A stretch of DNA of 64,000 nt from positions 47,878,001 to 47,942,000 of the forward strand of contig CP141127.1 of NCBI GenBank assembly GCA_035236585.1. Direction: 5' to 3'. Each line of letters starts with the position of its first letter. The first letter of the stretch is position 1. A program made the position numbers and the translations under genes. Shown piece after piece: positions 49,501 through 60,589 of this stretch. The notes under the pieces were generated by a model. It did no database searches. It had not been told where the DNA came from and was given only the letters and a program-made list of their open reading frames with translations. This DNA is from Warburgia ugandensis. Its lineage: Eukaryota > Streptophyta > Magnoliopsida > Canellales > Canellaceae.

Positions 49501-49835
49501 ACAAGTCCCTACTAACAAGTCCAATAATCATCTTCATTCATTCATTTTCATCATAATCTGATCCTTATATGAGATGTCATCTTTGCACCACTGCACAACA
49601 ATCCTTATTTCCTATGATTTTGATAGGATTCAATCAATCCAATATCTAAGTATTTGCTAGGACTATCTCCTTTTTCACCTATGTGTTTATGGTGAAATGC
49701 CTTGAGCATTAATATTATAATCCTCAAATAGAAGTAGTCATCTCTACTACTCCTATTTATACTACTTATTCTTGATTTTCTTTATTGTTCATGATCCTTG
49801 GACATGCTGGACTGGCTGTGAAAGGTTAAAACCTA
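46515..49835 (-). other. Element G interior, no coding seen
   Basis: The PPT (GGGGGTAATAA on the minus strand) is at 46515-46527, preceded in element sense by CGAGGACGAAATTC. Moving to the PBS there is no frame longer than about 71 codons and no motif I can assign. An AT microsatellite sits at 46850-46876. It aligns with the interior of E along most of its length. Confidence 0.65.
46850..46876. repeat. (AT)n microsatellite in G interior
   Basis: Twenty-seven bases of alternating A and T; the matching place in E (27450) lacks the expansion. Confidence 0.9.
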
Positions 49836-49850
49836 GGCTCTGATACCAAC
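49836..49850 (-). other. Element G primer-binding site
   Basis: The minus strand reads GTTGGTATCAGAGCC directly after the 5' LTR, complementary to the 3' end of initiator tRNA-Met. Confidence 0.85.
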
Positions 49851-52519
49851 TGTGACGACCCGGGTTTTCTCATGCATTCTTAAATGCAATACCTAATTTC
49901 CTAAGGCAGGATGCATCTCTATTTGAAAACCATTCTATAAAAACCATGCAATGCAGCGGAAAACCTTTAGTTTTAAACTCATTTTTGAAAACCCCGAGTG
50001 TCATTTGCCTTCACAACAGCCAAAGTAGTTTTTGAAAAAACCTCAGAAATCATAAATATTTTTCCCCAGGTCTTTCCAGTCACAGCACACAGCTCAACTG
50101 TAATTAAATACAACTTCATGTCCAAAGGGTTGAGAGTTTACTTACATGTATAACTTTCTTCTTTTTGATTCACTTGCTCGTAGCACTAATATCTCCTGAG
50201 ACGTCTTCTATTTATGAGTGGAACTATCCTAAAAAATGTTAAGGATAGGGTGAGTATATACTATACTCAGTAGGAGTCTATCACTACTAGTTTTATAATG
50301 CATGCGATGTTTTAAAATCATATGCTCTTTCCAAAACACGTGCATGTCTGAATACTCAAGTTTAATATCGACATCAAAATCAATTGTCAAACTGAAATAC
50401 TAATGACTTAAAGGATCATATAATCCAAAATTGAAAGTATCATATACATATATATCATAACATCATGATATGCATAAAATGCTTCATGGAATCCAACTCA
50501 TGGATCTTTAGTATGGTATGGTCGACCAACCTCATATCATGCCATATGCAATGCACATAAATCATCAAACCATAGGGTCCACTATGCCCACGACCTCCTC
50601 GTCGTGTGGTCCCCGGGTACCTGAGGACACTCGGTCATAGCCTCCACGCGGCCTATGACACGTCCTTCATCGTAAATCATGCAATTTATTAAATCGATTG
50701 CAAAACATGCATGCAATGCTAGTCTCGCATTCAAAGTCATAACCTTGCCTAGAAGCCTGCTAGTCTAGAAGCCTACCAGCCTATCAGCTCTCTCTGGCCC
50801 GCCCTCATCGACCCGCCCTCATCAGCCTGCCCTCATCGGCCAAGGCTACACTTATCATGCAGACAAGCAAAAACCTCTTTTTCAAAACCTATCCTCTTTA
50901 GGTCCCTCACAACTGCCTGGCCCTTGGCACTCTAGTGTCTTTTGGCAACCCTCAAGGACATGTAATTTTTGCAAGAACTTAATGCTCATAAATCATGCAA
51001 TGTATGCAATAGTTTGCAAAACATATCTATGCATAATGTATATGCAATTAAAACATGTCTATGCATAAAGCATTTATCACATGCAAGTTATATACTTAAA
51101 ACATGTATTCACAAAACAATAATAGTTCTTTTAAAAGAATCTAGTAGCAATAGAACACCTACCTGGCTAGGTCATGCTAACCCTTTTGTCCTCGGACGCT
51201 CCTGATCATGGTTTGGGGAATCAAGGTTAGTTTGGCGTATCTTCTATGGATTTTGGAGTAATTGGTCTTATTACTTAGGAATTAGGGGTCCATCCCTATG
51301 CCTATTGGTGTCTTAAGGTCCTAATTGGGCCTCGGTGTCCTAAGTTTTCCAAAGTTCTAGTGGTCACGCACCACCATCTTATTCTAAGGGTCATGCCCAC
51401 CTTTTCATTGGGCCTTGATTAGGGATTTTATAGTTTGGATTTGTCCATGCCGTCGACATGGACACAACGCCTTTTACGGTGCCTCAATCGGAGCTCTAGA
51501 TCTCAAGTTATAAGCGTTTTAGTGTCATATGTACATAGAGTCTTAAAAATGAAAAAAACAGAATGCTAGGGCGCTGCGCGACTGCATCGTGCGCCCTAGC
51601 TTCTTTAAGGAATGAAGAAAACCCACAGCGCTAATGCACTGCGCGTCTGCAGGGTGCGCCTCAGCAAGCGATTCTGCAAATGGCCCGGGTTTTCCGCCCG
51701 ACTGTCCCTTTTGCGGGCGCGTCCCTGGACGCGCTCGTTTGGTTTTTCAAACCGAGGTCGACGCGGGACGACGTGTGACATTCCTATTGGATCATCTTGC
51801 TCGTTGGGGAACCGAGGCATCCTCAGGACACCCTGGTTCGACCCTGTCTAACCAGTGCGACCCAGGGGACGTCCCTGGGTCCTTGGTGGCTCTCCTGGGC
51901 TCCGTTTTGAATGGTTTTTCATGCAAAAAGCCTAGGGAAATCAATCTTGGAACTATGGTGGAGATGGGTTTTGAGCGATCTCGGACGTACTTGGCTCATT
52001 GCCGGGTTTTTCTCCTTGTTTTCTCCTCTAGGTCACTGCTCCACAACTGGTTTTTCTTCAACGTTTTGGGCTTCCATTAGAGGCGCCCAAGAGCTCTATT
52101 TATAGAGCTAAGAGAGGGTTCTAGAGGGGGCTCTCGCCGCCTTTGAATGGCAGTGGAGAAATCTCCAGAATTGCGGTGATTTCTCCTCCAATTATCGCCG
52201 TTCTAGAACCCTCTAGAGGTTGAAGATGAAGGGGTGCTCGTATCAAAACAGGCCCTTGTGTTTTGCAGGTTAAACTGTTTTTGTAAAATTTACAATTTTG
52301 CCCTTGAACTTCAAAGGGCCATATCTTGCTCATTTTAACTCCTTTTTGGGTGATTTTGGTCTCGTTGGATTCCTTTTTTTGAGACGCATCTAATGGAATC
52401 ATTTTGAGACCAAATTCCTCGGGTCAGTCAAGGTGAATAGTGAAATGACTAAAATGCCCTTATCTTCAAAACTGAACTTTTCATGGGATTTTAATATTAC
52501 AAAAATTGGGGTCATTACA
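49851..52519 (-). repeat. Element G 5' LTR (2.67 kb)
   Basis: A close copy of 43868-46514, with TATA at 52097-52104. It ends at 52519 next to the right-hand target duplication gttag (52520-52524). Confidence 0.85.
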
Positions 52520-53900
52520 GTTAGTTCAACTAATTTTAAATCCTTTAAGTTCTAATGCTTCTCACTATAACTCTAGCTTTGTGTCTACGCTCTTCCTTGT
52601 CTCATCAATTAAACTATATCATTTGCAAATAGCATGCACCATGGAATCTCCTCGTGTAGATGTTTTGTTAACTCATCTATAACGAACATGAAAAGGTATG
52701 GGTTCAATGCCGACAATTCTACAGTGATAGAAAAATCACTAGTCTCTCCACTAGTGGTCTTAACATTTGTTACTATTCCCTCATACATATCTTTAATTAT
52801 ATCTATAGACCATCCCGAAACCCCTTTCTCACCTAATACCCTCCATATTAATTCTCTAGGGACCCTATCATAAACTTTATCTAAGTTAATAAAGACCATG
52901 TGGAGGTCCTTTTTCCTCTTCCTATATTTCTCTATCAATTATCTTAGTAAGAAAATAGTTTCCATGGTAGACCTCCTAAGCATGAAACCAAATTGATTCT
53001 TGATACAATTGTCTCATGCCATAGCCTCTTCTTAATCACTCTTTCAAAAAGTTTCATAATGTGGCACATAAGTGGTACAATATAGCTCTTCCTCCATTCT
53101 TTCGACATTTTCTTTGATTTTATAATCTTGTTAAACAACTTGGTCAACCAAACTACTCTAGTATCTTTCATATGCTTCCAAACCTCTTTTGATATACCAT
53201 CAGGCTTTAAGGCCTTCCTTGATTTCATCTTTTTCAAGGTCTCTTTCACTTCAGGTATTCTAATCTTATAGTCATATTTATAATGTCCAATGTTATTTAG
53301 ATTTACAAAACTTTCAATCCCTATATTCTTGGGGCAATTATCATTTAGTCATTTTTGAAAATAACTTTCCCACCTTTGTTTGATCTCGTCATCTTTAACT
53401 AGTATCCTTTAATCATCACTTCTAATGCACTTAATGTAGTTTAAGTCCTTACCCTTCTGTTATCTTATTTTTGCAAGTTTAAACACATCTTTTTATCTTC
53501 TCTTGATCCTAGTCTATTGTAGAAATCATCGTATGCCTTAAGTTTAGTCTCACTTACTATTTTCTTAACAATCTTTTTAGCATTCTTATATTGTTCATAG
53601 TTTCTAGTCTTCTGCTATACTTTAAAATACACTCATTTTTCTTTAATAACTTTTTGCACTGTTTCACTCCACCACTAAGTTTCCTTTACTAATTGCCTTT
53701 TACCTTTAGATACTCTTAGTTGCCACTTTCTTAATGGACTTAGCCATATTAATCCGCATGATGTTTACTTATACTTCATTGTTCTAGTTTCCTTCAACTA
53801 TCAACTTATTTGCGAGTGATGTTATTTTCTCCCTTTTTAAGTTCCACCACTTAGTTTTTGGATATCTATTAAGTTCATTTTCTTTCTTCCATGTTTTAAT
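52520..53900 (-). pseudogene. LINE reverse transcriptase core (broken)
   Basis: The reverse transcriptase that copies LINE RNA at the nicked target. From 53900 downward: YPKTKWWNLKREKI, then MKSRKALKPDGISKEVWK (53200s), LTKLFNKI, EWRKSYIVPL, MKLFERVI and, in the frame 52609-52938, VFINLDKVYDRVPREL, IKDMYEG and CMLFANDIV. In the last, the catalytic FADD reads FAND: the first Asp codon is AAT. A short segment between IVPL and the MKLFERVI helix is missing. The right-hand end of G interrupts the frame at 52520. Confidence 0.85.
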
Positions 53901-54560
53901 TTAGATATTCATAATTAACCTATATTGTGAGATTAAACTCTCATCAGATATCATCTTACAATCCTTACACATTGATCTTTCAGTATTTCTATGTAGAAAA
54001 AAGTCTATTTGGCTTTTATAGAGTCCACTTTTAAAGGTTATTGAATGTTCATTCCTCTTCTTAAGGAATGTATTTGCAAGAGCTAGGTTATATATCAAAG
54101 TAAAATCAAGGATAGCTTTTCTCATCTCATGTCGTTTTTCGATATCATACCTTCCATGTACCCTATAATATCCTTCATTTTCTTTTCCTACATAAACATT
54201 TAAGTGTTCTCCTATAAATATCCTCTCTATATTGGAAATTTCTTGAATGACTCCCTCCATATGTTTTCGAAACTATCTATTGATTATATCTTCTAATGCT
54301 ATTTGTAGTGCGTATGCACTTATAACATTTATGATATGCTCTTCTAAAACAAGTGTTGTTATTATAATCTATTACTGGCTCTTTTAACATTTACAACTTT
54401 ATCTTTTAATTCTTTATCCCAACGCTTATAGCAATCGATCTCTCCGGTTTTAACTCCTTTTCACTTGTTTTCTGAGATACAAGCTATGTTGACTTTACTA
54501 CATTTCATCATATCTACTAGCTCTAAACTCTTACCTGTCAATGTCCCTATATTTTATGTG
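53901..54560 (-). pseudogene. LINE apurinic-type endonuclease domain (broken)
   Basis: The endonuclease nicks target DNA. The open part is 53901-54260: FIGEHLNVYVGKENEG (the G-D-x-N element reads GEHLN, with the Asp replaced), ALANTFLKKRNEHSITF, KSQIDFFLHR (the SQIDF motif kept) and DCKMISDESLISQ. Upstream, degraded sequence to about 54560 matches the start of the domain, including a GTLTG stretch and a residual C-x-E-x-K segment. The order and spacing are as in plant RTE elements. Confidence 0.8.
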
Positions 54561-55100
54561 GCGATACAAATCTTATACTCTTAAGATAGCCTATTTAACC
54601 ACGCACTTCTCAACCTATATGACATAGATACATGTATACTTTACTACACCTACGTTCTAATGCTTATTTAATATCCAGTCCCATTGTCTTTTGACTTGTA
54701 ACCGTCTGTCTAGAGCAAAATATCAAGGGCTCACGATATTGCAGAGTTGGCTCATACATCACCCAGAGAGCACTGGGAAGATCTACGGCTATAAGCCTAT
54801 GTTCACGGAAAATAGTGGGCCCGTTTGAACATTTATTCTCTACTATTTTCGATGACGAATTACGCATTTTTACTAGAGCTCCAACGTGAAAAGAGAAAAT
54901 GCATAATGATTGAAGGTGGCTTTCTTATATGCTCGCGGCGTTGGAAACCTCTCGTGCATGTTCATAAGACGGGGAAACTTGTACATCACACATTAAAACT
55001 ATCAGGTCTCTGGATACACTTCGTTTAAACGCGCGTGGCGTAAATAAAGAGGGAACTAAGGCGCGGTATATTAGAATCCTAGTTGACAACAAGAAATGAA
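54561..55100 (-). other. LINE 5' untranslated region
   Basis: Non-coding sequence upstream of the endonuclease in element orientation. It resembles plant RTE leaders (for example 'agcactgggaagatctacgg' and 'atgggactggatatt' on one strand or the other) as I recall them. The start is uncertain within about 100 bases. Confidence 0.5.
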
Positions 55101-56444
55101 AGTCAAAAGATGCTACATAAAAGAGCAACCCATTTACAGGTAGTATTAGGCGTGGATTGTCATCTGTGTCAACTAGGAAACGACGACTCTAGAAGCTCTA
55201 AATTCTTAATATTCGCCAACCACCCACTTAAGACAACATTAGTATGATCTTATTTTCACTATTATTTGGACTATTCCAAAGGGTCCTCAAGTTTAAGCAG
55301 CGTGAACTGAAAGTGCCTAAATGGAGGATAGTGATGTCTGTGCCCTTTGCTTTTCCCTGCCAGCCATTTACTAAATGATAAGAAGCCGATAGCTCTTAGT
55401 GGCCAGGTTTTCAAAGATCAATCCAAACTTTTTATAGCATTGTTCTTGAATTTAATGGGCTATAATCTGACATTCTCATCAATTAGACGATCCTAATTCC
55501 TGTTTTCTTGAGTTTTCAATGACCTGTAAAATGTTTGACTTCCAATTAAAATTAAAAATTGCTAGATCATCCAATTAATGTAAATTGAAGAATATGTTCC
55601 ATCTAAGTCAAGGGCAATATTGGAAACATATCTGATCTTCAGAAACATGGGCTTATTAGCATTTCTTGAGGGGCTGACGAGGAAAAATAAGAGGCCAACA
55701 TAACACGAAATGATTTTATTGATCCTTTAAATAAAATCATAAGGTGAAAAGGCTGATTAATTAGGAATTACATTTAATACGCATAACTTCATTTTCTCCG
55801 ATATCAAGTGCGTTCCTGTCCAAATGCATGCGCATGAAAATGTAAGCAGCAGAAAATACACGTGGGTCTACTTTCCTCAAGAAACCTTAGCATGAGCCAT
55901 GCACCAAAATTAAAGCCCATTGGTAAACCTATGCCTCTTATTGCTCCAAATCTTTAAAATGGCAGTTACGAAGAGGAAAAAAAAGGATCTACGTTCATCC
56001 CAAAAACATCACACATATCAAACGCTTATAATCAACAAACACTAGATAACTTTTACATACCTAGCACAGCCAACCAAATTCATGGTTGAGATCATTTAAA
56101 TACTTGATTCCACTAGTATTTTACCTCGATATTTTGCAAGTAAAAATATGCGTGCATCGTATAGAAGCTCCTATCAAGTAGGTGCTTTCACTACTCTATA
56201 AGAATTTTCAAATTTCCATGAAACAACCTCATCTAGCAGCACGGATCACTAGATTAAGACAAGCATCACGTAAGCGGTACACAAGATTACACAAATATAG
56301 GATGACAAGCATCACGTAAGCGGTACACAAGATCGGCTTTTATAGACCAAGGTACATACGTGCAGCTTCAATTTAGACATGCTTCTGGGATTCTCTTTGT
56401 CAAGGAGATAAAAATATGCCAACAAGAAAAACTTAGATAAGCAT
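55101..56444. other. Intergenic region downstream of the bHLH gene
   Basis: No second gene or element recognised. The part nearest the bHLH stop probably holds its 3' untranslated region. A 30-bp direct repeat lies at 56258-56333. Confidence 0.6.
56258..56333. repeat. 30-bp direct repeat in the bHLH 3' region
   Basis: gacaagcatcacgtaagcgg plus ten more bases occurs identically at 56258-56287 and 56304-56333, separated by 16 bases. It lies 112-187 bases past the stop codon, probably in or near the 3' untranslated region. Confidence 0.88.
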
Positions 56445-56861
56445 CTAGTAGTCAATGGAAGCATGACTAGACATCGATTGATCTCCATAGCTACAAGGAG
56501 AGAATGATGTTGAAGGTGGTGGTGAGAGAAGGATAGGGCTACAAAGGGACGGCTGAGGAGAAGGGGAACAAGGGAAAGAGAGAGAACTGGAGTCTCCTAA
56601 TGGCATCATCGCCTGATGAAGCCAAATCTGTGTCTTAAGGAACTTAACATAGTGAATGGCTTCTTCTAGCACGGAAACTGTGTCCATTTTAGTTCCTCCA
56701 GGCACCAAACTCTGAAGGATTTTGAATCTTTCGCTAATTCTATGTCTTCTCTCTCTGGCCGCAACACTTTGAGGGTCAGTTGACAGCTTCATACCTGAAC
56801 TTCGCTTCTTGAGGAATTTCTTCTCTTTGTTTGACTTGGAAGAAGAAGTTTCACTCGCCAT
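56445..56861 (-). CDS. bHLH transcription factor, LAX1/ROX-like (subfamily VIII)
   Basis: A single-exon, 138-residue nuclear protein and the only intact host gene here. Residues 1-28 are Ser- and Lys-rich (KKFLKKRSS, a probable nuclear-localisation signal). The bHLH domain spans about 27-83: basic region [17 protein letters not shown], helix 1 to about 52, loop VPGGTKMD, helix 2 [19 protein letters not shown]. The canonical His5 and Glu9 of E-box binders are absent (Ala at Glu9), as in the LAX1, ROX, HEC and IND groups. The C-terminal half is Ser/Pro-rich and probably disordered. Close relatives (rice LAX1, Arabidopsis ROX/bHLH140) promote axillary meristem formation as dimers; the same role is inferred, not shown. 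The ATG at 56861 has a strong context (GCAGCCATGGCG) and a TATA box about 60 bases upstream. Confidence 0.92.
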   Translation of the reverse strand: MASETSSSKSNKEKKFLKKRSSGMKLSTDPQSVAARERRHRISERFKILQSLVPGGTKMDTVSVLEEAIHYVKFLKTQIWLHQAMMPLGDSSSLSFPCSPSPQPSLCSPILLSPPPSTSFSPCSYGDQSMSSHASIDY

Positions 56862-56919
56862 GGCTGCAGAGGAAGATGAAATGGGTAAACACTGGAGGGT
56901 AACCAGTGTATGCGTTGGT

Positions 56920-56927
56920 TATATATA
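56920..56927 (-). promoter_or_regulatory. TATA box of the bHLH gene
   Basis: TATATATA lies 59-66 bases upstream of the ATG on the minus strand. This spacing allows a short 5' untranslated region of about 25-35 bases. Confidence 0.7.
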
Positions 56928-56978
56928 GTCGCTTGAACGAGGTTGGTCGAATGATTAGATGTGCATAAAAAAAAGGAT

Positions 56979-57003
56979 GAGAGAGAGAGAGAGAGAGAGA
57001 GAG
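56979..57003 (-). repeat. CT-repeat (GA on plus) in the bHLH promoter
   Basis: Twenty-five bases of GA repeat on the plus strand, read as CT on the gene strand, about 52 bases upstream of the TATA box. GA/CT repeats near plant promoters can bind BPC/GAGA-binding factors; that role is only inferred here. Confidence 0.8.
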
Positions 57004-57441
57004 TAAATGAAGCAATGTCATGAGTCAGAAACTTGTCAGAAGTTAATCTTTAGTGAAGATACGGGTGTCTCGCATCACTCTGATGAGAAAGGCTACTAGC
57101 TACGTCTTGGAGACAAACGTAAGCTGTACTTGAAGGTGACCAATCAGGCTACTACTCATAATAGCTTATTAGGTCCACGGAGGGTTCCTATGAGTTTCGT
57201 TTCTTTTCGTAAGATCCATTGCCCATGGATGTGGATGGGTTATGCCTCTCAAATCTCATCCATCGATTTATTGATGATCTAGCAACAATGCACACATTTA
57301 CGGAGCATTACCATTTTAAGTCTGGAATTTATAAACGGCCCAATCCCAGCTGTGTTCAATGAAAAACAATAACTCGTCGATTAAAATTTGAGCTTTCTTG
57401 GTAGGGTACCGTATTGGATTTCAATTCCAGTAGAAAAATCA

Positions 57442-57464
57442 TTCCGTAATTCTTTGTTACGGAA
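57442..57464. repeat. Short perfect inverted repeat
   Basis: TTCCGTAA and TTACGGAA around a seven-base loop, 20 bases from the AT microsatellite. Confidence 0.7.
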
Positions 57465-57481
57465 CGGTTTAAGTTCTAATA

Positions 57482-57484
<3 letters not shown>

Positions 57485-57522
<38 letters not shown>
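57485..57522. repeat. (AT)19 microsatellite
   Basis: Thirty-eight bases of perfect AT alternation. Confidence 0.95.
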
Positions 57523-57526
<4 letters not shown>

Positions 57527-58781
57527 TAAAGCATTTAAGAGGCAAAAATGTAAGTTATGTATTGTTTTTATTTGTTTAACTATTTAATAGAAGTTAACCA
57601 TAAATATGTAATATAATTGGTATACAATCCAACAAGACCACAACACGAGAGATAGCACAACACCTAAAAGCACATAAAAAAGTTAACAATAGCATGAATT
57701 CAAAATAGGTAAGCAAAGTATGACATGAAAGGGATAGAGGGACGATTAGAGGATTTTAGAGTTACGAAAACAGAAACAGAAGTTTTGAGATTTGGTTGGA
57801 AAAAGGAAACATTAGAGGATTTTACTTGAAATTAATTGATATGCTACCCATTTCATCCAGGTTGCAGCATAGGCATCTTGTAAATTGGATATAGGCCCCA
57901 TATGTTTTGCTTTTGTAAGATTTAGGTCATCCATTAGATTCTGCCTACACTAAATAGGGAGAGCAACGGATTGAGTCAAGTAGAATTTTGGCTGACCCTA
58001 ACGCTTTTATCTTAACCCTAGCCTTGATTCTAATTAACTTCCAATCATACTTTTTTAACACCAACACTATTAGGGTCAAAAAATTGTTGGCTTTGACTCT
58101 AACTTGTAGGGTCAATTTGGGTAGAGCACCTAATTTACCCTAACGGTTGAAATTTTTTATCACTTCAAATTTTGATTGTTAACAATTATCAAGTACTTTT
58201 TACAACAAAACATTGAGTTAGTCACTTAATTATCAAAAATGCCCTTAGAGTTATAGGAAAATATTTGTAAGAGCATTTTATTGAACATATAAATATATAC
58301 AAATGTTTGGGGCCCCTAACTTCATATTGACCCACCCTAATCCAACTCTAACATGAATTAAGGCCACATATTTCTAGCCTAGCTTACAAATTTCTAGGCA
58401 CTAATCTGACCTTTATGGTTCAATTAGGGTCAGGTCCCCAATTGGTCTGACCCTTTACCATCACTAATCCCAAATGGCCTACGGTACAAAATATCAATTT
58501 ATTATACAACTCAAAGATCTTATCTTTATGGGCATTTTCAAGTTCTAAAATAGAAGGTGTAATGTGTTTTTACACCATCCATTTTTCAACTTGAAAAATG
58601 TCCAAAAAGCAAGGTGTTTACTTTCTTTAATAGATAGAGTGTTTGATACTTTAAGCCTTCTTAGATAGGCTAAGTCTAATGAAGGGCTTAGATCATAGAA
58701 AAACCAAAACATGTAATGCCTACATTCAATTTACAAAGATGCCTATGATCCAACCTTAATGAGACTTGCATAATATAATTC

Positions 58782-58826
58782 AGAGAGAGAGAGAGAGAGA
58801 GAGAAGAAGAAGAAGAAGAAGAAGAA
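58782..58826. repeat. Compound (GA)n-(GAA)n microsatellite
   Basis: About 22 bases of GA followed directly by about 24 bases of GAA. Confidence 0.95.
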
Positions 58827-59512
58827 TCAATGGATTTGGAGGGAAAGTATACATTTCATTTCTCCCCATTCATATCTATTTCTTTATCATTAAAATTTGA
58901 TTTACTGAAAGCCACGGGTGTTCATCCATAAATAATCTCAACACTAAGTGTCAAGATTGTGATGACATAATTTTGAAAAATATATACAGCGTTAATAATG
59001 AATAAATTTTAATTAACTTTAAATTACTGAGCAATCTTGATAAGCACATAAGTTTAAAATAACATTACAAGGGCATTAAGTTCAATAATTTATATTTTTC
59101 CAATTCTATGTTTCTGTCCAAGTGCCTAGGTGTGAAATTGGTACCATAACAATAAGATTCTTTTCTTTACAATGAAAACTAATATATCTTACCATTAATA
59201 CCAAATAAATAACCATACCTTAATTTTTCTATCTACTTTCTATTGATTTGACTATAGTATTTACACCTCAAGTAGATTTTTGTAGATTTTTTTTCTGACT
59301 GATATGAACACAGGAGTTATAGATGTTATTATCATTTAGTCCTACTTTGTCATGTGGACTATTGTATCATATAATTCCTCTTTCATAAATATGGTTTTAT
59401 GATCTAGCAATTGGTCCTAATCACAGATAAAGGTGGAGAGTCGCCTTAGGTTGCCAGTTAACCTAAATTATTATTTTTGCAAATCCTATAACATGAATCT
59501 AAAGTATGTCTA

Positions 59513-59945
59513 GTAGTCATGTTCTATAGATCAGAGTGTGGGGCAGTTCACGAATAACATATTCATAGGATGAGCATAGCAAAAATAAGGACGTGAAGTT
59601 AGATGAGTGGTAAGACAAGAAATGATAGAATTACAAATGAAAATATTAGAGGAAACTTAGGAGTATTAACAATAGGTAACAAGATGAGGAAAGATAGACT
59701 TAGATTATTTAGACATGTCCAATGGAGACCAAAAATGGCAGTGATTATGAGTGAGTTGATCCAAGTTGTAAGCTCTAAAAGGGCAAGGGGAATGCCCAAA
59801 AGGAAGTGGATAGAAGTGATGAGAAAAGATTTAAAAACTTTTAGACTAAATGAAGCCAAGACACTTGATGGAGGGGAATGGAGGAATAAGATTCATGTAA
59901 CCAATCCCTAATCGGGAGAAGGCTTTGATGATAATGATGATAAAG
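59513..59945 (+). mobile_element. 5'-truncated RTE LINE fragment
   Basis: The plus-strand frame at 59603-59911 encodes the RTE polyprotein tail: MSGKTRNDRITNENIRGN, GNKMRKDRLRLFRHVQWR, ARGMPKRKWIEVMRKDL and EWRNKIHVTNP before the stop. It is the same domain as 43208-43534 but from a different copy. Upstream to about 59513 the frame is broken (HIHRMSIAKI). The 3' end has an imperfect (GAT)n tail at about 59926-59945. A truncated 5' end is usual for LINE insertions. Confidence 0.82.
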
Positions 59946-60589
59946 AAAGAATTGACAATAGTTTCAAATGGGATGCCCTTAGAAGAACTTTAAGAGCTAG
60001 CTCATTATCCAGCACAATTTGCTTTGGGGAACAACTTGTGGCACCTCTATTAGATGTAACTAGGTAATAAATTTTGAATACAACCCTAATGGAAGCATTG
60101 TGACACCAAAAGCATGGCTTGCACAAAGAATATCTACCTATGTAGGTTTACTTAATCAAGCTAGCCATGGTTATGGCAAGCTCCAAGAGTTTTACTTAAT
60201 TTATGGATTACCTATTGGGTCTCAGCTTTTAAGCATGTTCTTCTAATCGCTCGATATTTATCCATCCTTGTCCTCAAGGTAAAATTTCACTACTCTTATT
60301 ATTAAAAATTTGGCACAAAATTGATACAATGAACCTAAGCTTAAAGGCATGCTTATAACAGCTTCTTGAAGATAGGTGAAGCCTCCTAATGTGCAAGGAA
60401 TATGACAACTCTATTTCCAGAATTCAATTAAGCCAAACTGAATCTATACTTCAACTAATTTACACGATCATAATTAGTCCACTGCCTTTAGATAGTTTTG
60501 AACTACAAATATCATAATGCCTAATAGATATGGAATATAAGCTATACGGGTAAATTATCCCAAAAACAAAAAATGTTATGGATATGAGC

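Larger units (their letters stand above)
43868..52519 (-). mobile_element. Element G: complete Ty3/gypsy-type, non-coding interior
   Basis: Two LTRs (43868-46514 and 49851-52519) with perfect 5-bp target duplication gttag. A PBS of tRNA-Met type lies at 49836-49850 and a polypurine tract at 46515-46527, so the element is on the minus strand. The first about 150 bases of the LTRs differ at five positions by eye, so it is young. The interior (3.3 kb) encodes nothing recognisable, which fits a large retrotransposon derivative (LARD) of a Tekay/Del-like element: LTR ends TGT.ACGACCCGGG and the 'cgaggacgaaattc' run before the PPT are typical of that lineage. Confidence 0.85.
43177..55100 (-). mobile_element. 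RTE-type LINE, near full length, interrupted by G
   Basis: A minus-strand non-LTR retrotransposon. Its 5' untranslated region is at about 54560-55100, the endonuclease at 53901-54560, the reverse transcriptase at 52520-53900 and, beyond element G, the C-terminal region at 43208-43862. The 3' end is a short (GAT)n tail (43177-43193 as catcatcat). Without G it is about 3.3 kb, the usual length of plant RTE elements. Many stops and missing residues show that it is dead. The exact 5' end and its target duplication could not be fixed. Confidence 0.8.
57004..59512. other. Intergenic region upstream of the bHLH gene
   Basis: No coding region recognised. It contains a perfect 8-bp hairpin (57442-57464), an AT microsatellite (57485-57522) and a GA/GAA microsatellite (58782-58826). 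The stretch 57960-58480 repeats short 'gaccctaa' variants, which suggests an old repeat I cannot name. Confidence 0.55.
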
